A DNA stretch of 64,000 nucleotides from Erysipelotrichaceae bacterium NK3D112 (GTDB taxonomy: Bacteria > Bacillota_I > Bacilli_A > Erysipelotrichales > Erysipelotrichaceae), in NCBI GenBank assembly GCA_000701725.1, contig JNJQ01000001.1:1-64000 (forward strand), written 5' to 3'. The translations under genes and the position numbers were made by a program. The notes beneath the pieces are model-generated. The model searched no databases. It was given only the letters and a program-made list of their open reading frames with translations, and was not told the origin of the DNA. Positions 9,890 to 19,115 of this stretch are shown here, in pieces (the first letter of the stretch is position 1; each line of letters starts with the position of its first letter).

Positions 9890-10273
9890 ATGGCGATTGG
9901 CAAATTCGTGATCAAGGACACCAAAACCGGTGTCAAGTTTGATCTCAAGGCATCAAACGGAGAAGTGATTCTGACATCTGAAGTCTACAAATCCGAAAAA
10001 TCATGCCGCAACGGTGTCGCATCCGTAGCGAAGAATGCGGCCGTGGCAGCGATTGAGGATCAGACGGTGGAGGGCTATGAGCCTCAGAAGTGCCCGAAGT
10101 TTGAAATCTACACCGACAAGGCTGGCGAAACACGTTTCCGCTTAAAGGCAAAGAACGGACAGAACATCGGCTCCAGCGAAGGCTACAAGTCCATGAAGTC
10201 CTGCAGAAACGGCATCGCTTCGGTTGTCAAGAACGCACCGGAAGCCGCAGTTGAAAGACTCTCAGAAGAATAA
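9890..10273 (+). CDS. YegP/DUF1508 protein with two tandem repeats
   Basis: Protein of 127 residues made of two copies of the roughly 50-residue YegP (DUF1508) unit. The first runs GKFVIKDTKTGVKFDLKASNG to SCRNGVASVAKNA, the second PKFEIYTDKAGETRFRLKAKNG to SCRNGIASVVKNA. Both keep the FxLKAxNGxxI.SSExYKSxxSCxNGIxSV signature. The family is small, cytoplasmic and of unclear function. A TTG further upstream is in frame, but AAAAGGAGA six bases before ATG 9890 decides the start. The gene is monocistronic, with a terminator directly after it. Confidence 0.93.
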   Translation: MAIGKFVIKDTKTGVKFDLKASNGEVILTSEVYKSEKSCRNGVASVAKNAAVAAIEDQTVEGYEPQKCPKFEIYTDKAGETRFRLKAKNGQNIGSSEGYKSMKSCRNGIASVVKNAPEAAVERLSEE

Positions 10274-10298
10274 GAAACTGAATCATTATAATTGTACA

Positions 10299-10331
10299 AA
10301 GGCACGGCACTTCACAGGCTGTGTCTTTTTT
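10299..10331 (+). terminator. Terminator of the YegP-type gene
   Basis: Stem AGGCACGGC/GCTGTGTCT (two G-T pairs), followed by a run of six T. Confidence 0.75.
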
Positions 10332-10430
10332 ACGCGCTCAGATTTAAGATTGAGGCCTTTTTCTTTCATGAATGATGATCTTAAACTTCGCGGATGAAAA
10401 ACAATCTATGCTTAAGACGGAGGACCGGTT

Positions 10431-11114
10431 ATGTCTGTTTTGAAATGTGAGCATCTGAGTAAAACCTATGGGGCAGGGGACTCTCTGGTCAAAGCGCTGG
10501 ATGATGTCAGCTTCAGCGTGGAAAAGGGGGAATTCGTCGCGGTCACCGGAACCAGCGGCAGCGGCAAGTCAACACTGCTGCATATCATCGGCGGTGTCGA
10601 CCGTCCGGGCAGCGGCAGCGTTTATATCAATGATACCGATCTGCATTCTCTGACTGAGGATGCATTGGCAGTATTCAGAAGAAGGAATATCGGTCTGATT
10701 TATCAGTTCTATAATCTGATCCCGGTATTGAATATCGATGAAAATATCATCCTGCCGTCTCTTCTTGACGGGAAGGCAAAGGATCAGAACAAGCTTGATG
10801 AAATCGTTTCGTATCTGAATCTCAATGATCGCAGGAATCATCTTCCTTCCGAGCTTTCCGGCGGCCAGCAGCAGCGCGTATCCATCGGCAGAGCATTATA
10901 TACGGAGCCGATGTTATTGTTATGCGACGAGCCGACCGGCAACCTGGATTCCAAAGCAGGGAAGGAGATTGTGAATCTTCTGAAATCCTCCAACCGCGAA
11001 TACGGTCAGACCGTGATCCTTGTGACGCATGATGAAAGCATCGCGAAGGAAGCGGACCGCATCATACGCATCGCGGACGGAAAGATCATCAGTGACGAAA
11101 GAGGAAATATATGA
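10431..11114 (+). CDS. ABC transporter ATP-binding protein (MacB/LolD-like)
   Basis: ATPase of 227 residues with Walker A GTSGSGKST (about 40-48), Q-loop in IYQFYNLIPVL, signature LSGGQQQR, Walker B LLLCDEPTGNLD and the H-loop VTHDESIA. This matches the MacB/LolD/FtsE class, which pairs with FtsX-type permeases for mechanotransmission, lipoprotein handling or antimicrobial peptide resistance rather than simple import. GGAGG lies before the ATG. Its last codons overlap the permease start by four bases (ATGA), so the two are translationally coupled. The partner permease is broken by a stop codon, so the complex may not be functional. Confidence 0.95.
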   Translation: MSVLKCEHLSKTYGAGDSLVKALDDVSFSVEKGEFVAVTGTSGSGKSTLLHIIGGVDRPGSGSVYINDTDLHSLTEDALAVFRRRNIGLIYQFYNLIPVLNIDENIILPSLLDGKAKDQNKLDEIVSYLNLNDRRNHLPSELSGGQQQRVSIGRALYTEPMLLLCDEPTGNLDSKAGKEIVNLLKSSNREYGQTVILVTHDESIAKEADRIIRIADGKIISDERGNI

Positions 11115-13921
11115 AGTCTTCAGCAATCTTCAAAGTCACTGAGCGCTATCTGAAGGCAAACCCGAAAAAGACCTGGCTTTCCAGAATCTCGATCATTCTC
11201 ATGGTTGCTCTGATGACATGCGTATTCGTCGGTAAAGATACCGTGATCCGCTATATGGGCGATATCGCCGAATCGCTTTACGGCAGCTGGCATTATTCTT
11301 TCTACAATGTGAATGAGGAAGAATATGAACAGATCCGGAACTTTTCCTATGTGAAGGAAACAGCTCTGTCGGAGAATCTGCAGATTACACAGTTTGAACA
11401 AAGCGCCAACAGCGAAAAACCGTTTCTGAATATCCGTTATTATTCAAAGCAGATGTTTGCCTGGAACAACATTCAGATTTCTTCCGGCAGACTGCCCGAA
11501 AATGAGGATGAGATCGTCATCGCAAAAAGCGCGGTGGATGACGGTGCATCCATTCAGTCCGGCGACCGGATTGAAGTGAACTGTTTTCAGAGATATCTGC
11601 ATAACTCCGGTGAAACGACCACCGTATTTCCTTTCCAGCATGTAACTCTTGAACCGGGTGACACTGTCCCGGTGCCGGATGATTTTCCTTATTTTGATCC
11701 GGATACGGAAGCGGGAAAAGAATTCCTGAAAACCCATGAGGAAAGACATGAGCCGAACGGTTTCAGTCATACCTTCACGATCAGCGGCATTATCGAAACG
11801 CCTTCCTTTGAAACAATGGATTCAGCCGCGTATACGGCAATCGCGTTTCTTCCCGAAGGGGCAGCGAGGCATGCGGAAACATTCAACGGCATGTGTGTTA
11901 TCGATACCGCACACGCATACAATGCGTCATGGGATTTTTACGAACTGCTTGGCGCAGACAGATACAAGGCCAACAACCAGGTGCTTGCGTTTTCAGGCAA
12001 CTCTTCGGAAAGCGGTCTGAATTCGATCATCCTGATTGCCCAGCTTTTCTTCATGATATTGATCGCGGCGGTTTCCGTGATCCTCATTTACAACATTTTT
12101 CAGCTTTCATACGATGAAAGAAGAACGTATCTGGGCATGTTGAGCTCGATCGGCGCCACCGCAAAGCAGAAACGATCAAGTGTATATTACGAAGCATTCA
12201 GCCATCTCTTATGGGCGCTTCCGCTCGGATTTGTTCTGGGACTGATCATCGTGTATGGCGGAGTGAGTCTTCTGAAACCTTACACAGCCGCCTTAAGCGG
12301 AATGGAAGCAGCGTCATTTGACTCCTCCATGACAGTACCGCTCAGACTCTGCATCAGGCCGCTCTCGGTGATCCTGACCATGGCATTCAGTGTTCTGACC
12401 GTGCTTGTTTCCTCTTTGATTCCGGCAAGGAAGGTTTCAAAGATCGGCATCATCGATTCGATCCGCGGCAATGATCCTTCTTTCAGCGCAAAAAGGAAAA
12501 AGAAGAGTCATTCCGCTTCAGCGTCAGGAATGATCACTTCCGCACTGAACACCTATGATTCCCGCAGAACAAATTCCATCGTGCGCGCGGTTTCGGGATT
12601 TCTGATTATTCTCTTTGTGATCAGCTATGCGGCAAGCATGATCCTGTAGATGGTGGAATTCAAGCTCATCGCCGGCGAAGAAACCATTGAACGCACATCG
12701 CCTTTGGAAAATGTGCAGCTGAGTGAAACGGAACAGGTCTATGGATTCTTTGTTTACCGGAATGCGGACAACATCTTTGAGGATGTGAAAAAGCAGATCG
12801 AACAGACAGAAGGGGTTCACGGAACGGACTTCCATTGTGAAATATTCTATGCCGGTCTGATTGACCATGATCTTTATTCGGAAGAATACGAAAATGCATA
12901 CAGAACATTGCTTTCGCAGTTTGAACCGCCGCTTTCGCAAAGTGAGATTGACAGCTATTTTGAAAACACCGGCTCTTTGAATATCTATGCCGTTTCCGAT
13001 GCTGTGTATGAGGAAATGCTGAAAAAAACGAACGGAACAGATTCTGAAAACAGCTGTATTCTCTGTAACCATACAGAGCTTTCCACTAAGAATTACGGCG
13101 TAGAGGGAACAACCGCACCCGAATACCGCTTCTATGAAGTCAGTCATTCGCTTGATCTGGAGAAGGGTCAGCAGTTCAATTTCCAGACTTCTGTATACAA
13201 TCCTGAAAAGGATGATGTCGATGTCTTTGACATTTCGTTTAAAGTCGCATCCGTCACAGACGGCACAGAGATCGCGGATGATGTGAAATTCCATACCGAA
13301 TATCCGTGGATCATCATTCCCGAGCGCTCCCTTTACGGCCAGCCTTTTGCGGAAAACGCTTCTTATACTCTTGCATTCATTGCCGATACGAAAGATCCTC
13401 AGGCTGCGGATCTGATTATGCGTCTCGAAGAGCTGAGTGCGGATGAAAACAGCGGCGTCTATTTCACTTCGCAAAACGGCGGCGCAGGCAATGCCATGCA
13501 GATTATTTCCGGCATGATCCGGATTATCATGACCTGCTTCGCGGTTATTGTTTCAATCATTTCACTGCTCAACATCTTCAATTCCGTTTCCGCTCTTCAC
13601 GCGCAGCGGTCAAAGATGAATGCCGCACTGGAATCCATCGGCATGACCCGTAACCAGTTAAGGTCGGTTTACGCAAGAGAAACGGCAGGCATGATCCTTA
13701 AGAGCATAATGATCTCACTGCCGGTCATCCTTGCGCTTTCCTGGCTGATCCGCACACTCATGATGAGCCGCTTCGGCGACTTTAGTGTCAGAGTGCCGTA
13801 TCTGCTGTTATGCATTGTAATGCTTACCGCAATTCTGAGCGTCTTTGCCATCCAGCAGCTCAGCTTCCGTCTTTCTTTAAAGAGCAGCCTGATCGAACAG
13901 ATCCGCTCGGAAGCTCGCTGA
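11111..13921 (+). pseudogene. FtsX-type ABC permease interrupted by an in-frame TAG
   Basis: Two same-frame pieces, 11111-12649 and 12650-13921, join into one 936-residue permease split only by TAG at 12647-12649. Piece one has an N-terminal membrane segment, a large external region, an FtsX-like three-helix block (about 310-450) and a further helix ending SYAASMIL. Piece two starts with the second external region and ends with another FtsX block. An ATG directly follows the stop, so reinitiation is conceivable. However, the second piece would then lack the membrane segment that exports its large domain. A CAG-to-TAG change is the simplest cause. No frameshift was noticed in the rest. It is coupled to the ATPase gene upstream. 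Confidence 0.85.
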
Positions 13922-13930
13922 TATGAAAAA

Positions 13931-13970
13931 AGAGGAATCCCTGAAGCATTCACTTCAGAGATTCCTTTTC
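13931..13970. terminator. Bidirectional terminator between the permease and the thioredoxin-fold gene
   Basis: Stem AGGAATCCCTGAAG/CTTCAGAGATTCCT (13 of 14 paired), loop CATTCA, T tract on one side and A tract on the other; serves both convergent genes. Confidence 0.85.
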
Positions 13971-13978
13971 AAAATGTA

Positions 13979-14350
13979 TCAGAGCATTTCAAGCACTTCA
14001 TCCAGGGAAGGCATGTCCATGATATTCCTTGCATAATGTGCATATGCGGCTGTTCCGTCTTCATTCACGATGAACCATGCGGGCAGCTGCGTGTCTGTTT
14101 TTGCCAGATCATTCTGAACATGTTGTGCGTCGCTTTGCATTAATACATACACCTGCGCGTTTTTATCAATGAATTCCTGATATCTTTCCGCGATCAGCTT
14201 CACATCATAGCGGCATACCGTGCAGCCGATATATCTTAATACCCAGAAGACGGTTTTGCCTTTGAGTATATTGATGCTGTTGAGATCATTCTGATATGCG
14301 GTGTTGAATGAGAAAGAGGGGAATGCGTCGCCTTTGTTCAGTTTTGTCAT
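13979..14350 (-). CDS. Peroxiredoxin-like (AhpC/TSA) thioredoxin-fold protein
   Basis: Protein of 123 residues. It starts MTKLNKGDAFPSFSFNTA, the usual AhpC/TSA opening, and carries GCTVC in the position of the active-site loop after a FWVLRYI strand. It then has AERYQEFIDKNAQVYVLMQSD and PAWFIVNEDGTAAYAHYA, completing a thioredoxin fold. It is likely a cytoplasmic thiol peroxidase or disulfide reductase of small size. The CxxC arrangement is more like a thioredoxin-type redox centre than the single peroxidatic Cys of classical peroxiredoxins. GGAGG lies before the ATG. It is convergent with the ABC permease. Confidence 0.75.
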   Translation of the reverse strand: MTKLNKGDAFPSFSFNTAYQNDLNSINILKGKTVFWVLRYIGCTVCRYDVKLIAERYQEFIDKNAQVYVLMQSDAQHVQNDLAKTDTQLPAWFIVNEDGTAAYAHYARNIMDMPSLDEVLEML

Positions 14351-14419
14351 GGCTCAATATCCTCCGGTCTGTCTGAAATCATTATCGCTTCCGGCTTACC
14401 GAAGGAGGGAATACATGCA

Positions 14420-15259
14420 TCAGAGCTCAATGGAAGTCAGCGGCAGCTGCACCACGCAATTGATTCCGTTGGCCTCGCAATACTTCACCAGCTTATGGAA
14501 GGCAACTTCGGTTTTCTCCACAACCGGAATCATGCCTTTTGCCGGCTTGCGCAATGAGGAGAAGAAATTGTCCCAGTGCAGGGGAATGATCAGCTGAGGT
14601 TTCAGCTTTCCGGCTGTTTCCGCAAAGAACTTCCGTTCGGTTTCCTCATCCGCCTTGGCAAGTCCGGCTGTACCCAAAAACAGCACATCCGCCTCATAGC
14701 CGTCCATCTGGTTTTCGATGTAGTTGAAACTCGGACGGATCATATATTTCTTCCCATGCGCCTCCACATAGAAATCATAGGAACCGCCTTCCTTGTAATC
14801 ACGCAGTCTTGCCGGCTGTTTCAAAGGCTCATCGATTGTTTCACCAAGATCATTGTTCAGGATTGTCGGCTTTGAATGCAGGGAAGGAATGACGGTAACT
14901 CTGAAATCACCGACTTCATAGGTCTCATTGGCTTTGAATTCAATAAGCATACTGTCAGGCACATCCGAGCCTTTTGCGACATTCATTGCGGAAGAGCTTC
15001 CGTAGATGAGCGCATCGCAGCGCTTGGCAATAAACGGCGCATCCATGACATGATCATGATGTGTATGCGAAACAAAAATCGCTCTCAGCCGGTCAATATG
15101 GTGTTCACGGATCTTTTCGTCAACCAGGTCATGGTCTGTTTCCGCGCTTGAAAAAATGTATCTGAACAGGGAAGGTCTTGTCAGATGCGCATCAAATAAA
15201 ATCTGATCTTTGCCGTCATCAAACAGCAATGTTGTCGTACCGAAATAAGTTATTATCAT
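14420..15259 (-). CDS. MBL-fold metallo-hydrolase
   Basis: Protein of 279 residues with the metallo-beta-lactamase fold. MIITYFGTTTLLFDDGKDQILFDAHLTRP opens the domain, and the metal-binding motif HTHHDHVMDAP lies near residue 66. There is a later HSKPT and a C-terminal PLHWDNF His. It resembles UlaG/RomA-type hydrolases of the superfamily; the substrate cannot be told from the sequence. AGGAG sits nine bases before the ATG. It appears monocistronic, as the next gene upstream on this strand has its own terminator in between. Confidence 0.9.
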   Translation of the reverse strand: MIITYFGTTTLLFDDGKDQILFDAHLTRPSLFRYIFSSAETDHDLVDEKIREHHIDRLRAIFVSHTHHDHVMDAPFIAKRCDALIYGSSSAMNVAKGSDVPDSMLIEFKANETYEVGDFRVTVIPSLHSKPTILNNDLGETIDEPLKQPARLRDYKEGGSYDFYVEAHGKKYMIRPSFNYIENQMDGYEADVLFLGTAGLAKADEETERKFFAETAGKLKPQLIIPLHWDNFFSSLRKPAKGMIPVVEKTEVAFHKLVKYCEANGINCVVQLPLTSIEL

Positions 15260-15329
15260 ATTGTTAAATCTCCTGATTCTGTGATGAATGTACCAATGTC
15301 ATCTTACCATGCAATCACATTGCCGCTGC

Positions 15330-15366
15330 GAAGAAAAAAGCATCTTCATGAAAGTGATGAAGATGC
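15330..15366 (-). terminator. Terminator of the phosphoesterase/dehydrogenase/phosphorylase operon
   Basis: Stem GCATCTTCAT paired with ATGAAGATGC (15340-15349 with 15357-15366), then a T-rich tract (TTTTTTC) on the minus strand. Confidence 0.85.
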
Positions 15367-15380
15367 CTGCATTCAGATAT

Positions 15381-16145
15381 TCAGAGATTAAGGACTGCTT
15401 CGATGCATAAGCGCAATGCTATTTCTTTGGAATCATTTCCCCAGCCGCGCTCATCATAGTTTTCACAATCCGCCAGTGTATCGGCAGTGTAGAGAATCAT
15501 GCCGAAAAGACAATTGCGCATCTTTGCACAGGACGCCAGCGCCGAACATTCCATCTCGACAGTCTGACAGCCTTCGCTTTTCCGGTAGGCAACCTTTTCC
15601 TTTGTCTCACGGAAGAATCCGTCGGTTGTCCATGTGATGACTTCACGGTACGGCAATTGACGGGCACCAAGGGCTGCTTCAATGGCGCTTCTTGTTTCAG
15701 CAGGAATTTCAACAAAGCGGGAAGGGGGAAGATAGTGATAGGAAGTTCCCTCATCCCGCAAAGCCTTATAAGGCACAAGGAAAACATTTTCTTTCAGATC
15801 GCATAAGACACCGCAGGAGCCTGCGCTGATGATCTTTTTCACACCGTATGAGATCAGCCAGTCCATGATCTGACTTGCAGCCGCAGCTCCCGCCGGGGCC
15901 TGGATCATGCAGTATTGCTCACCGTTTTCTTTGAGCAGATACAGCGGATAATACTTTGTGATGCTTTCAAAATATGCGACCACTTCCCCATGGTGTTCTT
16001 TGCAGTAAGTATCCACGCTGTCTCCGAGAAATGCGAAGACGGCTCTTTCGGGAAGTTTGAGATTGAGCTGTTCGTGATCCGGATTGATGACGGCACTTTG
16101 CGCATCATCATATTCCAGAATCGGGATTTCATTTTTTATGAGCAT
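15381..16145 (-). CDS. Nucleoside phosphorylase (PNP/UDP family)
   Basis: Protein of 254 residues. It has AFLGDSVD near residue 40, then the phosphate-binding SAGSCGVL, a base-binding TTDGFFRET region, and VEMECSALASCA, in which the Glu contacts the ribose. All are hallmarks of the PNP_UDP_1 superfamily. The enzyme should cleave a purine or uridine nucleoside with phosphate to free base and ribose-1-phosphate, in the cytoplasm. The substrate is not decidable from motifs; the DSVD block differs from classical uridine phosphorylase. It is the third gene of an operon, nine bases after the dehydrogenase stop, with AGGA eight bases before the ATG. Confidence 0.9.
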   Translation of the reverse strand: MLIKNEIPILEYDDAQSAVINPDHEQLNLKLPERAVFAFLGDSVDTYCKEHHGEVVAYFESITKYYPLYLLKENGEQYCMIQAPAGAAAASQIMDWLISYGVKKIISAGSCGVLCDLKENVFLVPYKALRDEGTSYHYLPPSRFVEIPAETRSAIEAALGARQLPYREVITWTTDGFFRETKEKVAYRKSEGCQTVEMECSALASCAKMRNCLFGMILYTADTLADCENYDERGWGNDSKEIALRLCIEAVLNL

Positions 16146-16154
16146 AATACATTC

Positions 16155-17096
16155 CTAATAGCCAAGTTTTCTGTCCACGGTATGCACGGGCGGCTCACCG
16201 CTTAACACCAGTTCGATATTTCTGTAAACAACATCCGTGACACTCTCATAATTCACACCGGCCCGATAGCCGCCTGAGATATGAGGTGTGATATAAACAC
16301 GTGAGGTTGTCCATAAAGGATGATCCTTGGGAAGCGGTTCGGGATCCATGACATCCAGACATGCAGCTTTGAGATGGCCTTCATTCATGACCTTGATGAG
16401 ATCTGTTGTAACAACTGAATTGCCACGTCCGGTATTGAGCAGGATGGCGCTCTTTTTCATTAAGCGAAGTCTTCTTTCATCAAACATTCCTTTGACTTCC
16501 GCAGTTCCCGGAAGAGACAAAGCAACCACATCCATTTCCGGCAGCAGTTCATCCATCTCATCCACGGTGACAAGCCGCTTCACAAATTCCGGCTTGTCAT
16601 GAACACTTCTTCTGACGCCATAGCAGACTGCCCCAAGCGCATCCGCTTTTTTCAGATATGCCGTGCCGATCGCACCCATGCCGACGGAAAGGATGTTTGA
16701 ACCGGCAAAACGGTCAATGTCCTTAAGCAGATTCCAGCCCTGTTCCTTCTGCATGTCGAGATACTCCGGCATGCGCTTCATCGCCATCAGGGTTGTTGTA
16801 AGCATATGTTCGGCAATGGATTCCCCATAGGCGCCATAGGCATTGGCCAGTATGATCTGTTCAGGCAGCCAGCCGTAATTGTTTGCGCCGGCACTGAACA
16901 ACTGCACAAAGCGAAGCTTCGGCATTTTCTCAAGCAATTGCGGATTCACGCCTCCGGCCACGATTTCAGCTTCCGCAAGGTTTTTGGGATCCGCATCCGC
17001 AAGGGAAGGAACAAACACGACATCCGCATTCAGTTTTTTGAACCGTTCAATGGTTTTCTCTGTATGATTGCCGCTGATGATGACTTTCACGCTCAT
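16155..17096 (-). CDS. D-2-hydroxyacid dehydrogenase, NAD-binding
   Basis: Protein of 313 residues in the D-isomer-specific 2-hydroxyacid dehydrogenase family. It has the dinucleotide loop GMGAIGTAYLKKADALG in the middle, NTGRGNSVVTTDLI with the substrate-binding Arg, the Glu in LDVMDPEPL and the general base His in TPHISGG. It should interconvert a 2-oxoacid and its D-hydroxyacid with NAD(P)H. ATG 17117 is in frame, but AAAGGAG lies after it and eight bases before ATG 17096, which is therefore the start. It is the middle gene of a three-gene minus-strand operon, 14 bases after the phosphoesterase stop. Confidence 0.93.
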   Translation of the reverse strand: MSVKVIISGNHTEKTIERFKKLNADVVFVPSLADADPKNLAEAEIVAGGVNPQLLEKMPKLRFVQLFSAGANNYGWLPEQIILANAYGAYGESIAEHMLTTTLMAMKRMPEYLDMQKEQGWNLLKDIDRFAGSNILSVGMGAIGTAYLKKADALGAVCYGVRRSVHDKPEFVKRLVTVDEMDELLPEMDVVALSLPGTAEVKGMFDERRLRLMKKSAILLNTGRGNSVVTTDLIKVMNEGHLKAACLDVMDPEPLPKDHPLWTTSRVYITPHISGGYRAGVNYESVTDVVYRNIELVLSGEPPVHTVDRKLGY

Positions 17097-17110
17097 AGCT
17101 TGTTCTCCTT

Positions 17111-18286
17111 TTACCATTTGAATGAGAGACTGCTTCCGTCAGCGGGAGGATTCTTCAGAATTTCCTCGATCCACGGTCCGTAGTTTTTATCCCATAAAAC
17201 CTTCTGCATCAGCCCGTACGACGGATCATTGAGAATGTTTTCTGCTTCATCTGCCAGAATGCCTCTGTCCTGGGCGTCAAAGAAGGCGGAAACCAATGTG
17301 ATCACTTTTTCTGTTTCTTCTTCATTGAGATTCTTCTCTTCGCAAAGTGTGACAAACGTGCTCATGAAGCTCTCAGACTGTCTGGATATAAATTCTTCCG
17401 AGCGGCTTTGTAAACCGGCTGATCCGTATTTTGCAAAATCGATTTCTTTTGTTTCGTAGTTCACACCCTCATCATCGATGTTCAGAAGACCGAATGTATG
17501 AGGGGCAGAATAGGGCATGCCATTGAGGATTTCATACATATCCTCATAGGCATAGACCGCCTGGTTATGCTGGTGGCCGCTCATGCATAAGCGCACATCC
17601 GCCTGTTTCAGCATTTCATAAAGACCTTCATTCTGCACGAGATACGAACTGTACATCTGTTCCGTTCTGCCGCACAGAATGTTGTGATGGCTCAGGAAGA
17701 GAATGCGTCTGTGATCCTGATTTGCCTGATCAAGCTGATTTTCCAGCCATTTCATGGTGTCCTCACCAAACACGCCGTCAGAGCCCCAGGCATGGGAATC
17801 ATCCATGGCAAAGATGCGTATACCCTGGTTTTCAGAGACATAGCTGTAAGAGGAAGGATCTTTTTCCTTCATATTCAGCAGAGAAAGAAAATATTGATCA
17901 TAAGGCTTCATGTCCGCCTGGCCGTAATCATGATTGCCGGTGGTCATAATGACTTCAATGCCTGCGTCTTTGACTGTCTTCAGTTTGAGGGCAAGCTCTT
18001 TCACATCCTCCGTTCTGCCGTTGTTGGTGTTGTCACCGGTCAGTATGAAGGCATCGGGAGACAGATCAATGACCTGCGCAATCAGGGCGTCAGTGACCTC
18101 CGGTCCAAGCGGCTCAAGAGGCACGATGGAATTAAACGTCGAAGGGGAGCCTGTATAGTGAAGATCACTGACAACAACTGCGGTGAAATCAGCGCTCTCA
18201 TAGATCTTTTCCTCATTCTTTGTTTCAGCTTTTCCGCATGCGCATAACATCATGCACATACATAAAAGAATCTGTTTATATTTCAT
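17111..18286 (-). CDS. Metallophosphoesterase lipoprotein
   Basis: Protein of 391 residues with a lipoprotein signal (MKYKQILLCMCMMLCAC, lipobox LCAC), so it is anchored outside the cell. The calcineurin-like phosphoesterase domain shows VVSDLHY, LTGDNTNNG, TTGNHDYG, FLSHHN and MSGHQHNQ, the full set of dimetal-binding blocks. Substrates of secreted members include nucleotides and phosphodiesters. With a nucleoside phosphorylase in the same operon, extracellular nucleotide salvage is an attractive inference. The start at 18286 fits the signal peptide but has no Shine-Dalgarno; a sigma-A promoter ends six bases before the ATG, suggesting a leaderless mRNA. It is first in the operon. Confidence 0.92.
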   Translation of the reverse strand: MKYKQILLCMCMMLCACGKAETKNEEKIYESADFTAVVVSDLHYTGSPSTFNSIVPLEPLGPEVTDALIAQVIDLSPDAFILTGDNTNNGRTEDVKELALKLKTVKDAGIEVIMTTGNHDYGQADMKPYDQYFLSLLNMKEKDPSSYSYVSENQGIRIFAMDDSHAWGSDGVFGEDTMKWLENQLDQANQDHRRILFLSHHNILCGRTEQMYSSYLVQNEGLYEMLKQADVRLCMSGHQHNQAVYAYEDMYEILNGMPYSAPHTFGLLNIDDEGVNYETKEIDFAKYGSAGLQSRSEEFISRQSESFMSTFVTLCEEKNLNEEETEKVITLVSAFFDAQDRGILADEAENILNDPSYGLMQKVLWDKNYGPWIEEILKNPPADGSSLSFKW

Positions 18287-18292
18287 GGCTAA

Positions 18293-18321
18293 ATCATAGC
18301 GGAAACCAATGGCGCTGTCAT
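18293..18321 (-). promoter_or_regulatory. Promoter giving a probably leaderless transcript
   Basis: On the minus strand ATGACA (18321-18316) and TATGAT (18298-18293) are 17 bases apart, and only six bases separate the -10 box from the ATG at 18286. Transcription would begin at or near the start codon. Confidence 0.6.
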
Positions 18322-18435
18322 GAATTTGCTCATATGCTTTCTTTTCATGATATGCATTTTCCGTTTCACTCATATGAATAAAGCCGGTATGGTATCATTT
18401 TCCATGTAATTGAATATGCAGAAAGGAAACGCATC

Positions 18436-19110
18436 ATGGTGGACGCAGAAAGAAAACAGAAGCTTTTAATGAACATTAATAAGCTCAATGCCTATACAGA
18501 GATTCAGAATACAATGGGCAGAATGATCGCCGCCCTCAATTTCAGACAGAAGGAAAAAGTCGCGGACTTCTTCGCATTGGATCAGAAGGATGTCTCATTT
18601 GAATATGCGGATGAAGGCGTTTTTGAAGGCAAAGATGCAGTCATTGCCGGAATTGAATATCTTCTTGGCAAAGAGGTGAAACCTGGAGAAATGATCGATC
18701 TGCAGCTGACAACACCGGTGATCGAAGTGGCGGATGACTGCAGAACAGCCCGCGCCTTATGGTGGTCGCCCGGTGCGGCAAGTGTGCTCAGGGAAAACGA
18801 AGACCCGCAGGCACAGTGGATCTGGGGTGATTTCGCGGTGGACTTCATCTATGAACATGATGAATGGAAGATCTGGCATCTTCATTACTTCACCCTCATC
18901 CATTGTGATTATCACAAAGGCTGGGTGGATGACACTTCCCTGATCAACCGTCCCAACACGCCTATGCACGACAATGCGCAGCCTTCCACATGGCACAATC
19001 CATATCATCCCAAAGCGATCCGCTATGGCATTCCTGCCGCCCCATATCCTTATGAGACATGGAAGGAAGAAGACAGATACTGGATGTTACGGAATGACAA
19101 GACAAGGTGA
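18436..19110 (+). CDS. SnoaL/NTF2-like protein, first of a tandem pair
   Basis: Protein of 224 residues with a SnoaL-like (NTF2-fold) core: EIQNTMGRMIAALNFRQKEKVADFFA, then FEGKDAVIAGIEYLL, TTPVIEVADDCRTARALWWSPG and DEWKIWHLHYF. The fold binds hydrophobic small molecules and includes isomerases and dehydratases; the C-terminal extension with YPYETWKEEDRYW is shared by longer members. The substrate is unknown. GAAAGGAAA precedes the ATG. It is followed directly by a paralogue, with TTPVIEVxDxCxxARxxWWSxG conserved in both, so the two may form a heteromer or act in sequence. Confidence 0.8.
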   Translation: MVDAERKQKLLMNINKLNAYTEIQNTMGRMIAALNFRQKEKVADFFALDQKDVSFEYADEGVFEGKDAVIAGIEYLLGKEVKPGEMIDLQLTTPVIEVADDCRTARALWWSPGAASVLRENEDPQAQWIWGDFAVDFIYEHDEWKIWHLHYFTLIHCDYHKGWVDDTSLINRPNTPMHDNAQPSTWHNPYHPKAIRYGIPAAPYPYETWKEEDRYWMLRNDKTR

Positions 19111-19115
19111 AGATG

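Noticed and set aside
12524-13474. Minus-strand open frame of 316 codons across the permease stop codon
   Set aside because: Considered as an alternative to the broken permease, but it has no family features, whereas the plus strand continues the FtsX architecture.
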